In this document: positions 1 through 6,810 of the stretch, in pieces
How the letters are laid out: each line of letters opens with the position of its first letter
How positions within the stretch are numbered: the stretch's first letter is position 1
Source: Desulfobacterales bacterium
GTDB lineage: Bacteria; Desulfobacterota; Desulfobacteria; Desulfobacterales; C00003060
DNA: 15,399 nucleotides
Direction: 5' to 3'
Assembly: GCA_020347085.1 (NCBI GenBank)
Contig: CP070769.1
Coordinates: 1,054,714-1,070,112 of the forward strand
Made by a program: the position numbers and the translations under genes
The notes under the pieces: generated by a model
Told to the model about the DNA's origin: nothing
The model's input: the letters and a program-made list of their open reading frames with translations, nothing else
The model's database searches: none

Positions 1-1
1 C

Positions 2-415
2 AAAAGACCCTTTTCCGACAGAAAGGGAGAGTTAGAATTCAGGCCTCACCATTGCCTGGACCGTGACGGAGATGCGTCCTGGTCACCCTATGATAAGGAA
101 TTCCAGAGTTACAACGCCATCCTGGCTATGTGTGATAGACGGGGTGATCGTATTTCGGTCGATTACCTGTATTCTCGCGACGAGAGTGAAAGCATCTTTG
201 CCACAGCCCTTGTAAAGCTTTTTCACCCTGTATCGGTTTACGGAGAACATGAACGCAACATCAAAGACGGAAAGAGCGTAGAAACGGTTATTGGGTTCAT
301 GTATGAACCTCAGTGTTGGTCCTTGAACGTAAGCTATACAGATGACAGAGCGATGGATACGCAAGAATACTTTGTAGAGGTGAGTCTATATGGCCTCGGC
401 AAGATCGGGCTATAA
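2..415 (+). CDS. lptD: LPS-assembly protein LptD, C-terminal end (partial)
   Basis: The reading frame is open from base 2 to the TAA at 413-415, so this is the 3' end of a gene that starts before the window (137 codons visible). LptD is the outer-membrane beta-barrel that, with the lipoprotein LptE, inserts lipopolysaccharide into the outer leaflet. The visible part looks like the last barrel strands: alternating polar and hydrophobic residues, a DASWSPY segment, a RGDRISVDYLYSRDESESI strand, an EHERN turn, the QCWSLNVSYTDD strand and the terminal LYGLGKIGL, a pattern typical of deltaproteobacterial LptD C-termini. A Met codon at 128 lies mid-protein and is not a start. The family call rests on remembered sequence patterns, with no alignment run. 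The likely alternative is another OstA-like outer-membrane barrel protein. Confidence 0.82.
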   Translation, partial: KRPFSDRKGELEFRPHHCLDRDGDASWSPYDKEFQSYNAILAMCDRRGDRISVDYLYSRDESESIFATALVKLFHPVSVYGEHERNIKDGKSVETVIGFMYEPQCWSLNVSYTDDRAMDTQEYFVEVSLYGLGKIGL

Positions 416-692
416 GCGATCCAAAGGCGGCCTTTTGGGCGCTTTCCCCGTACAAGGATGACCTGCAAAAAAACTGGGGGCTAAAGCCTTATATGCTTGG
501 TGTACTTGTTTTGGCTGCTCGATACGAAACTGGGCGGTGGGTCACTCATGTTGCCTATTATCCATCGACACGGCACCATTTCCGAAAAGACTACTGACCG
601 AGTGGGGAACGCTCTTTTGGTTGCTCTTGGAGTAACGGTCAAAGCGTGCTAATATTCGAGGGAAACCTTTAGGCTCAGACGCAAGGCTCGTC
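416..692. other. Gene-free interval between lptD and the NusG paralogue
   Basis: These 277 bases hold no convincing gene. An open frame from about 488 to the TAA near 652 encodes about 55 codons, but it has no ribosome binding site and no recognisable motif. Two copies of a TTTTGGnTGCTC word lie here (509-520 and 615-626), and a third copy forms part of the stem-loop after the NusG-like gene. A weak promoter-like pair, TTGGAG at 627-632 and TAATAT at 650-655 with 17 bases between, precedes the NusG-like gene. It matches consensus poorly. Confidence 0.4.
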
Positions 693-1217
693 ATGGATCA
701 AACTGATTTGCAGTCCGCCTGGTACGTGGCCCACACCCGAAGCCGCTTCGAACAGGTCGTCTTTGACGGGTTCGGCAAGAAGTCGCTTGAGACCTTTCTT
801 CCGAAGATAACGGTCATGAGCAAGCGCCGGGACCGGCGCAAGAGGATCCGGGTCCCGCTGTTTCCTGGTTATATCTTTATAAGAAGCGATCTCAATCCGC
901 ATGAACGCCTCGAGATCGTAAAAACCACTGGCGTAGTCCGTCTTGTTGGAAACAAGGACGGCCCAATACCGGTTCCGGACGAAGCGGTTGACTCCCTTCG
1001 CATTATTGTTGCCGTGGACAACCCTGTGGAAACCGGCACCCGATTTAGGAAAGGGGATCGCGTTATGGTTGTTGAAGGGCCTTTTGTAGGTGTGATAGGG
1101 ACCTTTGTGAGGTATCGCGGTTTTGGGCGGGTGGTAGTTGCCATCGAGGCTCTGGGACAGTATGCCGCGGTGAACGTTTCCGAAGAACACGTAGAAAAGC
1201 TTCCCGACTTTGGCTAG
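693..1217 (+). CDS. NusG-paralogue transcription antitermination factor (NGN-KOW)
   Basis: This encodes a 174-residue specialised NusG paralogue (RfaH, UpxY or LoaP type), which binds RNA polymerase and modifies elongation at selected operons. The NGN domain covers about residues 9-106, with WYVAHTRSR near the start and the LFPGYIFIR motif at 56-64. The KOW domain covers about 118-170, with RKGDRVMVVEGPF and a final VSEEHVEKL strand. It is not the housekeeping NusG, which normally lies between secE and rplK; none of those genes is here. A basic stretch at 44-54 (KRRDRRKRIRV) lies in the NGN domain. The ATG at 693 has a modest AAGG six bases upstream. Such paralogues usually head polysaccharide or secondary-metabolite operons, but this one appears monocistronic, ending in a stem-loop 17 bases after its stop. 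Its target is not visible. Confidence 0.86.
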   Translation: MDQTDLQSAWYVAHTRSRFEQVVFDGFGKKSLETFLPKITVMSKRRDRRKRIRVPLFPGYIFIRSDLNPHERLEIVKTTGVVRLVGNKDGPIPVPDEAVDSLRIIVAVDNPVETGTRFRKGDRVMVVEGPFVGVIGTFVRYRGFGRVVVAIEALGQYAAVNVSEEHVEKLPDFG

Positions 1218-1234
1218 TCTGATGCGCCGGAATG

Positions 1235-1261
1235 TTTTGGCTGCTCGGATAGCAGCCAAAA
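1235..1261. terminator. Stem-loop between convergent genes, possible bidirectional terminator
   Basis: A perfect 11-bp inverted repeat, TTTTGGCTGCT / AGCAGCCAAAA, encloses a 5-base loop. It lies 17 bases after the NusG-paralogue stop and 22 bases before the end of the CoA-transferase gene on the other strand. The symmetrical T and A ends would give a T-rich 3' side on the minus strand and A-rich on the plus strand. No long T run follows on the plus strand, so it should be a better terminator for the minus-strand transcript. Confidence 0.72.
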
Positions 1262-1283
1262 GGGGTTTCTCGTTTTATCGCAA

Positions 1284-2464
1284 TCATTCTATGACCTCTT
1301 CTTCTTCCATTCTGCTTATTTCTTCATCATCATATCCTAACCTCTTTAAGATCTCTTGGGTGTGTTCCCCATGGTTTGGTGGAGCAAGCCTAATGGTCCC
1401 GGGCGTTTCGGAGAATTTGACAGGTATGCCGATCTGGGTAAGTTTTCCCTCAGTGGGATGATCTGTTTGTAGAATCATGTCTCTTGCCAGGAGTTGAGGA
1501 TCCACGAGGGCCTCTGAAACCGAATTAACAGGTTCGCAGCAGCAGTCTGCGTTCCTGAGAAAATCAATCCATTCCTGTCTGGTCCTTTCTTTGAAGATCT
1601 TAGAGACCTCAGAGATGAGGTACTCCTGCTTTTCGCCCTCGGCAAATTGGTGCCGAACAAGATCTTCCCTGTTTACCAGTTTGCAAAATGTTTCCCAAAA
1701 CTGCGGCTCAAGGGCGCCAAGCCCCATGTACCGTCCGTCCTTGGTTTCGTAGATGCGGTAGCAGGCATACCTTCCTGTTAAGAAAGAATCGCCGGGCTTT
1801 GGGTCCTCCCCGTCACTTAAAGTCTTGCCAACCGGCATTGGCAACCAGGCAAAGGAGCCATCAAGCATGGAAACATCGATGAACTGGCCTCTACCCGTCT
1901 CTTGCCTGGCAATATAGGCTGCCAGGATACCTAATGCGGCCAGCATAGCTCCGCCGCCAATGTCAGCAATCTGGACCCCTGGGATGACAGGAGGACCTCC
2001 TCTATGGCCGGTCGTCCCCAGGACACCGGCGAGACTGAGGTAGTTTAAATCATGCCCTGCCCGGTCACGATAGGGACCTGTATAACCGAATCCAGTTATA
2101 GCACAGTAGATAAGCCCGGGGTTTTCCTTCTTCAGTGTTTCGTATCCCAAGCCAAGTCTCTCCATCACTCCGGGTCTGAACCCTTCAAGGACTACGTCGT
2201 GTTGCCTCACCAAGCGTAAAAATATCTCTTTGCCCCAATCGGTCTTCAGATTCAGCTTCATACTTTTCTTGTTTCTGTTGATCATCAAAAAAAGGCACTT
2301 TGTTTATGCATCCGTGGCTCCCACCATCTCATGTAATCACCCCGCTTGGGATCCTCTATTTTTAGGACGTCAGCCCCTAGATCCCCCAGGATGAGAGAAC
2401 AGTATGGTCCGGGGAGGAGCCGTGAAAGATCAAGTATCTTCATTCCGGTAAGTGGTCCCGCCAT
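1284..2464 (-). pseudogene. CoA-transferase family III (CaiB/BaiF), broken by one frameshift
   Basis: Family III CoA-transferases move CoA between carboxylic acids through an aspartyl-CoA intermediate. The frame is split. The first 59 codons run from ATG 2464 to a TGA at 2287-2285 and carry the family N-terminus (GMKILDLSRLLPGPYC, LGADVLKIEDP). The remaining 333 codons run in another frame to 1284 and carry NRNKKSMKLNLK, ITGFGYTGPY, the RAGHDLNY motif and IDVSMLDG, whose second Asp (about residue 202 of the joined protein) matches the catalytic aspartate. Adding one T to the 7-T run at 2287-2293 restores SAFFLMINRNKK exactly at the family position, giving about 393 residues, the usual length. 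ATG 2464 has an AAAGGAG site 7 bases upstream. Either the gene is recently inactivated, it is rescued by slippage on the T run, or the base call is wrong. The substrate cannot be told. Confidence 0.88.
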
Positions 2465-2723
2465 GAGGTGTTCTCCTTTACAGTGGCTATTGAAGCTGTC
2501 GGCCGCAAGCCGTGTTGAACTGTGCGTCGCGGCCCCCCGAATGAGGATTCAACAAGGCAAGCTGTGGGGATACGCTCGCTGCTGGCGTTCAGTCAAAAGG
2601 GTCTTGCCGTGAGCAGAAATGTCCACAAGAATCAACGGCTCAGGAAACCTCAGGCGTAGACACTTTCACCTGGATCACGGGCATCTTTATTTGGGTAGCC
2701 TGGACAGTAGCCGTCAAAATCTG
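2465..2723. other. Gene-free interval upstream of the CoA-transferase
   Basis: These 259 bases separate the small membrane protein gene from the CoA-transferase, both on the minus strand. I see only the strong AAAGGAG ribosome binding site of the CoA-transferase at its left edge, and no coding frame with family features. The gap suggests the CoA-transferase has its own promoter, but I could not place one with confidence. Confidence 0.4.
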
Positions 2724-2987
2724 TCAGGGTTCTTTGGCAGAACGATTTACCATCCTGTTCAATATGCGTAAAAGATTGGTGGTCAGCAGCATACCACTCA
2801 GCAAAAGGAGCGTTATGGGTACCCAGCAGTGACGCTGGTATACGTGGTTTTCCAGGGCAACACTGATCCCCGCAAGACTGAAATAGAAAACGGCTGCGGC
2901 GAAGATCGAGATTATGAGACAAAAGGGGTCGGAATCATGCCAGGGGGCGGGCGCCTTTCGAAATGAGGGCCTTTTTTGAAGTTTCAT
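2724..2987 (-). CDS. Small hypothetical membrane protein with two transmembrane helices
   Basis: I do not recognise this family. From ATG 2987 the protein has 87 residues: a basic N-terminus (KLQKRPSFRKAP), a first hydrophobic segment around residues 21-44 (FCLIISIFAAAVFYFSLAG region), a short loop of about ten residues with a His, a second hydrophobic segment around 55-75 (PITLLLLSGMLLTTNLL) and a basic tail (RILNRMVNRSAKEP). By the positive-inside rule both ends would face the cytoplasm. An in-frame TTG at 3020, directly after the hydrolase stop, would add 11 residues. Neither start has a clear ribosome binding site, so the start is uncertain and translation may be coupled to the upstream hydrolase. 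The two clean hydrophobic segments make it more likely to be real than the overlapping frame at 2650-2922. Confidence 0.6.
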   Translation of the reverse strand: MKLQKRPSFRKAPAPWHDSDPFCLIISIFAAAVFYFSLAGISVALENHVYQRHCWVPITLLLLSGMLLTTNLLRILNRMVNRSAKEP

Positions 2988-3020
2988 CAAAGGAATATGA
3001 CTCGGATAGAAATCAAACAA

Positions 3021-3620
3021 TCAAGAAGAAGCATTCCGCAAATAAGGAAGCATAGCCTTAAATTCGGCAGAGTCGTTCCTTTTCAAGAGTTCATAAACGA
3101 TCATCTCTGTTGAGCTGATTACAGCACCTGCCGTTCTCATTCGGTCCAGCCCAACTTTCCAGTTCCATTGCGTGCGCGAAGAGGTAGCATCTGAGGCAAC
3201 GTGAACATTGTAGCCCCTTTCCAAGGCTCCTAGCGCTGTTTGCGTTACACAGATATGACTTTCTATGCCGGACAGGACCAATGTGTTCCGGGAATGTCCA
3301 AAGGCCTTCATGCGTTCCATAAATCGCTCGTTATTAAAGCACCCGAATTCAACCTTGTCTAAAGGAGTCAATTCGGGAAACGCTCCTTTGATCGCTTCTA
3401 CAATGCTTCCAAGCCCCCTTTCATACTGCGTGGTCACCACAAGGGGAATCCTCATTACATGGGCGAGCTTGATCAAAAGGATGCAATTTGCAGTGACACG
3501 CTCCGGCTCAAAAACCCTGGGGAGAAGCTTCTCTTGAGGATCAATGACCAAGAGAACAGAGGTTTCAGAAGTCAGCAGATGGGGCTTCACGTCAAAAACA
3601 ACCTCGGCGAATGTTACCAA
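3021..3620 (-). CDS. Isochorismatase-family cysteine hydrolase
   Basis: This encodes a cytoplasmic Rossmann-like hydrolase of the isochorismatase superfamily (YcaC-like or nicotinamidase-like), about 190-199 residues. The expected triad is visible: Asp27 in VLLVIDPQEKLL, Lys89 in PLDKVEFGCF, and Cys124 in GIESHICVTQTALGA. The cis-peptide and core strand region (VLSGIESHICV) and the NVHVASDATSSR strand also match. The frame opens at a TTG at 3620 with no good ribosome binding site. A GTG at 3590, preceded by GAGG about 11 bases upstream, would give a protein starting KPHLLTSETSVLL, which fits the usual family N-terminus, so the true start is open. The substrate is unknown; relatives act on isochorismate, nicotinamide, N-carbamoyl amines or other amides. 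It is divergent from rlmD and is directly followed by the small membrane protein gene. Confidence 0.88.
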   Translation of the reverse strand: MVTFAEVVFDVKPHLLTSETSVLLVIDPQEKLLPRVFEPERVTANCILLIKLAHVMRIPLVVTTQYERGLGSIVEAIKGAFPELTPLDKVEFGCFNNERFMERMKAFGHSRNTLVLSGIESHICVTQTALGALERGYNVHVASDATSSRTQWNWKVGLDRMRTAGAVISSTEMIVYELLKRNDSAEFKAMLPYLRNASS

Positions 3621-3678
3621 AATGATTTTACATTATCTTAATGTGCACGCAGGGCAGCGTCAAGCAATAGCTGATCTG

Positions 3679-3707
3679 TTGAAGGTTTATTATTCTAGTA
3701 GTATATA
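3679..3707 (+). promoter_or_regulatory. Sigma70-type promoter for rlmD
   Basis: TTGAAG at 3679-3684 and TATATA at 3702-3707 are separated by exactly 17 bases. Transcription would begin near 3714, only a base or two before the rlmD ATG at 3716, which implies an essentially leaderless mRNA. This agrees with the lack of a ribosome binding site in front of rlmD. Prediction from sequence only. Confidence 0.5.
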
Positions 3708-3715
3708 GCCTTATT

Positions 3716-5107
3716 ATGACCCTGAGAAGAGGACAGATTCTGGAGCTAAAGATCGAAAAGTTGATTCACGGGGGCAGAGGCCTTGCGCGGGTGAATGGCT
3801 TAGCCATATTCGTGGATCGTGCTGTGCCCGGTGATGAGGTTCGAGCCAGGGTATTTAAGAAGAAAAAGGATTACGCCGAGGCACGGGTTGTTGAATTAAC
3901 GCGTCCCTCGCCCTTCAGGGTAAAGCCACCGTGCACCTATAGCGGTGTTTGCGGCGGGTGCACGTGGCAACATGTTGATTATGAAAAACAGCTCTTTTTC
4001 AAAAGAGAGGACGTGGTCGAATCCCTGGAACGCATCGGTCAGCTCAAGAATATTCTGGTGCATCCCGTCGTGCCGTCTGAGAAGATTTTTGGCTACCGGA
4101 ATAAGATGGAATTTTCTTTTTCCGACCGGAGGTGGCTGTTGCCCGAGGAGCTCTCGAGGAAGGACATTTCCAAGGATTTTGCACTGGGTCTTCACGTGCC
4201 GGGCACCTTCAATAAGGTCCTGGATACCCATACCTGCCTCCTCGTGCCGGACACAGGAAACAAGATTCTAGGTGACGTGCGGCTCTATGTTAGGGAAAGC
4301 GGCATACCCCCTTATGGGCTAAAGTCCCACAGGGGATTTTGGCGATTCTTGATGCTCAGGCATGGCTCCGCAAACAATGAGTGGATGGTTAATATCATTA
4401 CATCAGAAGACCAAATGCCATGGGTTCAACCCCTGGCAGACACGCTGTACTGCCAGTATGAAAATATTACCTCGGTGGTCAACAATATCAACACCCGAAA
4501 AGCCGGAATCGCTGTTGGTCAGTGGGAAAGACGTCTTGCAGGCGAGTCGTTTATCTCAGACAAGATCGCTATGTTTGAGTTTGAGATATCTGCTAATTCC
4601 TTTTTTCAAACGAATACCGCAGGAGCAGCCCGTCTCTACGAAGCTGTGAAGACTTTTGCCGGGCTCACGGGCCAGGAAACGGTGGTGGACCTATACAGCG
4701 GAACCGGTACAATTCCAATATTCTTGTCTGGTGGCGCGAAAAAGATCATAGGGATTGAAATCTCAGAAGGAGCTGTAAGGGATGCACAAAGAAACTGCGA
4801 GAAAAATCGGATCCGGAACTGTCAGTTTTTGTGCAGGGACATAAAAAATGGCCTTAAGGACATCAAAGACCGACCTGACGTGATGGTCATCGATCCCCCA
4901 AGAGCTGGCGTCCACCGCGATGTAATAAAGATGGTTCTCAGCCTGTCTCCGGGTCGAATCGTTTATCTGTCCTGCAATCCGGCCACATTCGCCAGGGATC
5001 TTGCTTTGCTAAAAGAAACCTATCACGTTGCAGAAGTCCTACCGATTGATATGTTTCCTCATACCTACCACGTAGAATCCGTCGCACGTCTCGAAAAACT
5101 GCCATAA
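3716..5107 (+). CDS. rlmD: 23S rRNA (uracil-5-)-methyltransferase RlmD/RumA family
   Basis: This enzyme uses S-adenosylmethionine to methylate C5 of a uracil in 23S rRNA (U1939 in E. coli RlmD). The 463-residue protein has an N-terminal TRAM RNA-binding domain (about 6-62, with LIHGGRGLARVNG). Cysteines for a 4Fe-4S cluster follow at 73, 79, 82 and 174 (CTYSGVCGGC plus a later HTCLL). Next come a central RNA-binding part and a Rossmann methyltransferase domain. Key motifs are the SAM-binding DLYSGTGTIPIFLS (325-338), DPPRAG (393-398), the nucleophile Cys420 in LSCNPATFARDL and the general base Glu454 in YHVESV. Length and motif order are complete. No ribosome binding site precedes the ATG, and the TRAM domain begins at once, so a later start is unlikely. 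Exact target specificity (RlmD versus the RlmC/RlmCD group) is inferred from the cluster and TRAM domain. It is convergent with the PHP gene, 24 bases apart. Confidence 0.93.
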   Translation: MTLRRGQILELKIEKLIHGGRGLARVNGLAIFVDRAVPGDEVRARVFKKKKDYAEARVVELTRPSPFRVKPPCTYSGVCGGCTWQHVDYEKQLFFKREDVVESLERIGQLKNILVHPVVPSEKIFGYRNKMEFSFSDRRWLLPEELSRKDISKDFALGLHVPGTFNKVLDTHTCLLVPDTGNKILGDVRLYVRESGIPPYGLKSHRGFWRFLMLRHGSANNEWMVNIITSEDQMPWVQPLADTLYCQYENITSVVNNINTRKAGIAVGQWERRLAGESFISDKIAMFEFEISANSFFQTNTAGAARLYEAVKTFAGLTGQETVVDLYSGTGTIPIFLSGGAKKIIGIEISEGAVRDAQRNCEKNRIRNCQFLCRDIKNGLKDIKDRPDVMVIDPPRAGVHRDVIKMVLSLSPGRIVYLSCNPATFARDLALLKETYHVAEVLPIDMFPHTYHVESVARLEKLP

Positions 5108-5131
5108 TCGCGTCCAAGAAGCCCTGGTCAC

Positions 5132-6028
5132 TCAACTAGAATGGGTGTGTGAAGATGCACTTCGCTTGAGCTCCTCTACAAGCTCGTACGGTATTCTCAA
5201 ATCCCCGCCTCCGAACCCCATATGCACCCCCGGCTTCACTGTTCCGTGAAAATCTGACCCACCTGTAATGACAAGACCGTGGCGATGCGCAAGGCGTTCA
5301 TACTGGGCCGTTCGAACAGGGCCATGGCCCGGATAGTATGCCTCCAAGCCTTTTAGTCCTGCCTGTTTCAACCCTGCAACGATCCTGTCCAGGTCCGCCT
5401 GGGTCTTTGCATTCAGGGTGAAGGGATGAGCCAACACAGGGACACCTCCAGCCTGCAGAATCGTTTGCATTGCCTGCACCGGCAAAAGCCGGTACCTTTC
5501 GACGTAGGCAGGACGACCTTTTTTCAGAAGCTTGAAAAAGGCCTCGTTGATATTTTGGACAACCCCTTTGTGTACCAGCACTTGAGCAATGTGGGGCCGT
5601 CCAATCTGGCCTCCACCTGAAGCCTCTGAGATCTCGTCATAGCTTATATCAACACCGAGATCTTGAAGTTTTTTCACAATCTGCAGGTTTCTGGTCGCCC
5701 GAGCCTCTTGCACCACCTTGACGGTCTGTCTCAAAGGGGGGTCATCCAGACGGATCAGGTACCCCAATATATGCATGGCACCAAAGTCGAAGCTGGCGCT
5801 GATCTCGATTGCGGGCAGTATTTCAACACTAGAAGAGTCCTGGTGTTGCAAGGCTTCAACCGAGCCGTCAACGGTGTCGTGATCTGTGATGGCTATGGCA
5901 CGAAGGCCTAACTTATCGGCGGTCTTGATGATTTCTTGGGGAGAAAGCGTGCCGTCAGATGCAGTGGAGTGGATGTGGAGATCAATATACGCGGGCTTCC
6001 GGGGTGTATTTACACGTGGAACGCTCAA
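5132..6028 (-). CDS. PHP-domain phosphoesterase (YciV/TrpH-like)
   Basis: This 298-residue metal-dependent phosphoesterase has the polymerase-and-histidinol-phosphatase fold. Metal ligands are visible in order: His18 and His20 in DLHIHSTASDG, Asp25, His50 in ITDHDTVDG, Glu75 in PAIEIS, His86, His201 in PVLAHPF, and Asp259 with His261 in GGSDFHG. The middle insertion (about 100-190, with GRPHIAQVLV and KGRPAYV) matches the YciV family. Characterised members hydrolyse 3',5'-nucleoside bisphosphates (pAp) and short RNA 5' ends, so a role in nucleotide turnover is likely but not shown. The start is a TTG at 6028, six bases after the dksA stop codon; no good ribosome binding site is seen, which suggests translation coupled to dksA. 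The initial 12 residues are not conserved family sequence, so the start is uncertain. Confidence 0.9.
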   Translation of the reverse strand: MSVPRVNTPRKPAYIDLHIHSTASDGTLSPQEIIKTADKLGLRAIAITDHDTVDGSVEALQHQDSSSVEILPAIEISASFDFGAMHILGYLIRLDDPPLRQTVKVVQEARATRNLQIVKKLQDLGVDISYDEISEASGGGQIGRPHIAQVLVHKGVVQNINEAFFKLLKKGRPAYVERYRLLPVQAMQTILQAGGVPVLAHPFTLNAKTQADLDRIVAGLKQAGLKGLEAYYPGHGPVRTAQYERLAHRHGLVITGGSDFHGTVKPGVHMGFGGGDLRIPYELVEELKRSASSHTHSS

Positions 6029-6034
6029 GAAGGT

Positions 6035-6397
6035 TCAAATCCCAAGGGCATTTTCCATCGCCTCTTCCCTGGTCTTGCAATCAATACATTGCGTGGTTAC
6101 TGGGCGGGCCTTCAGGCGTTTAATCGAGATTTCCGATCCGCAAGTATCACAAATCCCGTATGTACCGGTATCGATTCGCCCAAGCGCTTCCCGGATCTTT
6201 ACGATTAATTTCCGCTCCCTGTCTCGTATCCGGAGCATAAAGTTGCGGTCGGCCTCAAGGGAGGCTCGATCGGTCGGGTCAGGAAAGTTTGCAATCTCAC
6301 CTGTCATGCCCGATACGGTCTGACTCGCCTCAGATAGGAGGTTTTCCAGGCGTTCAGTTAAGAGCTTTTTGAAAAACTCAAGGTCCTTTTTTTTCAT
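6035..6397 (-). CDS. dksA: RNA polymerase-binding transcription factor DksA
   Basis: DksA enters the secondary channel of RNA polymerase and, with ppGpp, shifts transcription away from rRNA during starvation. The 120-residue protein has the family layout: two long helices forming a coiled coil, with the tip motif DPTDRAS (Asp40 and Asp43, the DxxDxA signature of active DksA), then a zinc ribbon with Cys83, Cys86, Cys104 and Cys107 (GICDTCG and TTQCIDCK). The tip aspartates set it apart from many TraR-like relatives. The start is ATG 6397, followed by a lysine-rich run; there is no clear ribosome binding site in GGTTACCACATTTTGCT just upstream. It is the first gene of a two-gene unit with the PHP phosphoesterase, and it diverges from hsp20-lon. 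Confidence 0.93.
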   Translation of the reverse strand: MKKKDLEFFKKLLTERLENLLSEASQTVSGMTGEIANFPDPTDRASLEADRNFMLRIRDRERKLIVKIREALGRIDTGTYGICDTCGSEISIKRLKARPVTTQCIDCKTREEAMENALGI

Positions 6398-6415
6398 AGC
6401 AAAATGTGGTAACCA

Positions 6416-6444
6416 ATCGTAATTATATTAAATATAATGTGCAA
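6416..6444 (-). promoter_or_regulatory. Sigma70-type promoter for dksA
   Basis: On the minus strand, TTGCAC (6444-6439) and TACGAT (6421-6416) are separated by exactly 17 bases. The spacer is very AT-rich. Transcription would begin near 6409, leaving a leader of only about 12 bases before the dksA ATG. An alternative TATAAT lies inside the spacer but has no -35 partner at good spacing. Confidence 0.45.
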
Positions 6445-6490
6445 CCCGTTTTAGCCTCTTGCCGAACGAAATGGATGGTGCTGACTGATA

Positions 6491-6546
6491 AAAGGGTTCT
6501 CCTTTACCACACCAAAAATTCCTTGTAAAGGGAAAAAGAACCCTTT
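6491..6546. repeat. Long inverted repeat / hairpin of unknown role
   Basis: AAAGGGTTCT (6491-6500) pairs perfectly with AGAACCCTTT (6537-6546), and CCTTTAC (6501-6507) pairs with GTAAAGG (6525-6531), leaving a 5-base bulge on the right side and a 17-base loop. A further ATGGAT (6471-6476) can pair with ATCCAT (6549-6554). It lies upstream of the predicted dksA promoter, outside both predicted transcripts, so it is not an obvious terminator for either gene. It could be a small element, an operator or part of an unannotated RNA. Confidence 0.6.
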
Positions 6547-6684
6547 CGATCCATCGCTATCGCCTGAGCTATGGCCGTTTAATGTTATAAGCTGGTACCC
6601 GGGAGTCGAGGGCTTTGGAACCCGAAATGACAAACTTCGTTCAATGGTCCTTCACTGGATGGTAACGCGAACCTTACCGAGACC

Positions 6685-6713
6685 TTTACAAATATCAAGC
6701 TAGTGGTTATTAT
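6685..6713 (+). promoter_or_regulatory. Sigma70-type promoter for hsp20-lon
   Basis: TTTACA at 6685-6690 and TATTAT at 6708-6713, each one mismatch from consensus, are separated by exactly 17 bases. Transcription would begin near 6720 and give a 5' leader of about 95 bases before hsp20. A housekeeping promoter would leave heat induction to the leader RNA or another regulator. Confidence 0.6.
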
Positions 6714-6794
6714 GGTTCAAGCCTTCGAAATAAAAGGAAAACTGTGTAACTTCATGTCGGAAAAGAACACCGACAAAAGGAAATCTAACAGCCC

Positions 6795-6810
6795 ACTCTA
6801 AAAGAGGAGT
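6795..6810 (+). promoter_or_regulatory. Short hairpin over the hsp20 ribosome binding site
   Basis: The ribosome binding site GAGGAG (6804-6809) lies 6 bases before the hsp20 ATG. ACTC (6795-6798) can pair with GAGT (6807-6810), or CTCT (6796-6799) with AGAG (6803-6806). Either pairing covers part of the site. Small Hsp genes in other bacteria often use such weak helices as RNA thermometers (ROSE, fourU), but this helix is only 4 bp and matches neither class by sequence. Confidence 0.3.

Noticed and set aside
533..548. GGGCGGTGGGTC upstream of the NusG paralogue resembles the ops element GGCGGTAGCGTG used by RfaH.
   Set aside because: Only the first six bases match and no long operon follows, so chance is the simpler reading.
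488..652. Open frame of about 55 codons between lptD and the NusG paralogue.
   Set aside because: It has no ribosome binding site, no recognisable motif and unclear start; length is within chance expectation.
2650..2922. A 90-codon minus-strand frame overlapping the small membrane protein gene.
   Set aside because: Its protein is Cys/Pro-rich without domain features, while the overlapping frame encodes two clear transmembrane segments.
6721..6757. CTTCGAAA and CTTCATGT upstream of hsp20 suggest a sigma32 heat-shock promoter.
   Set aside because: The -35 box needs an insertion, and the spacer of about 19 bases exceeds the usual 11-16; the TTTACA/TATTAT pair just upstream is far better.
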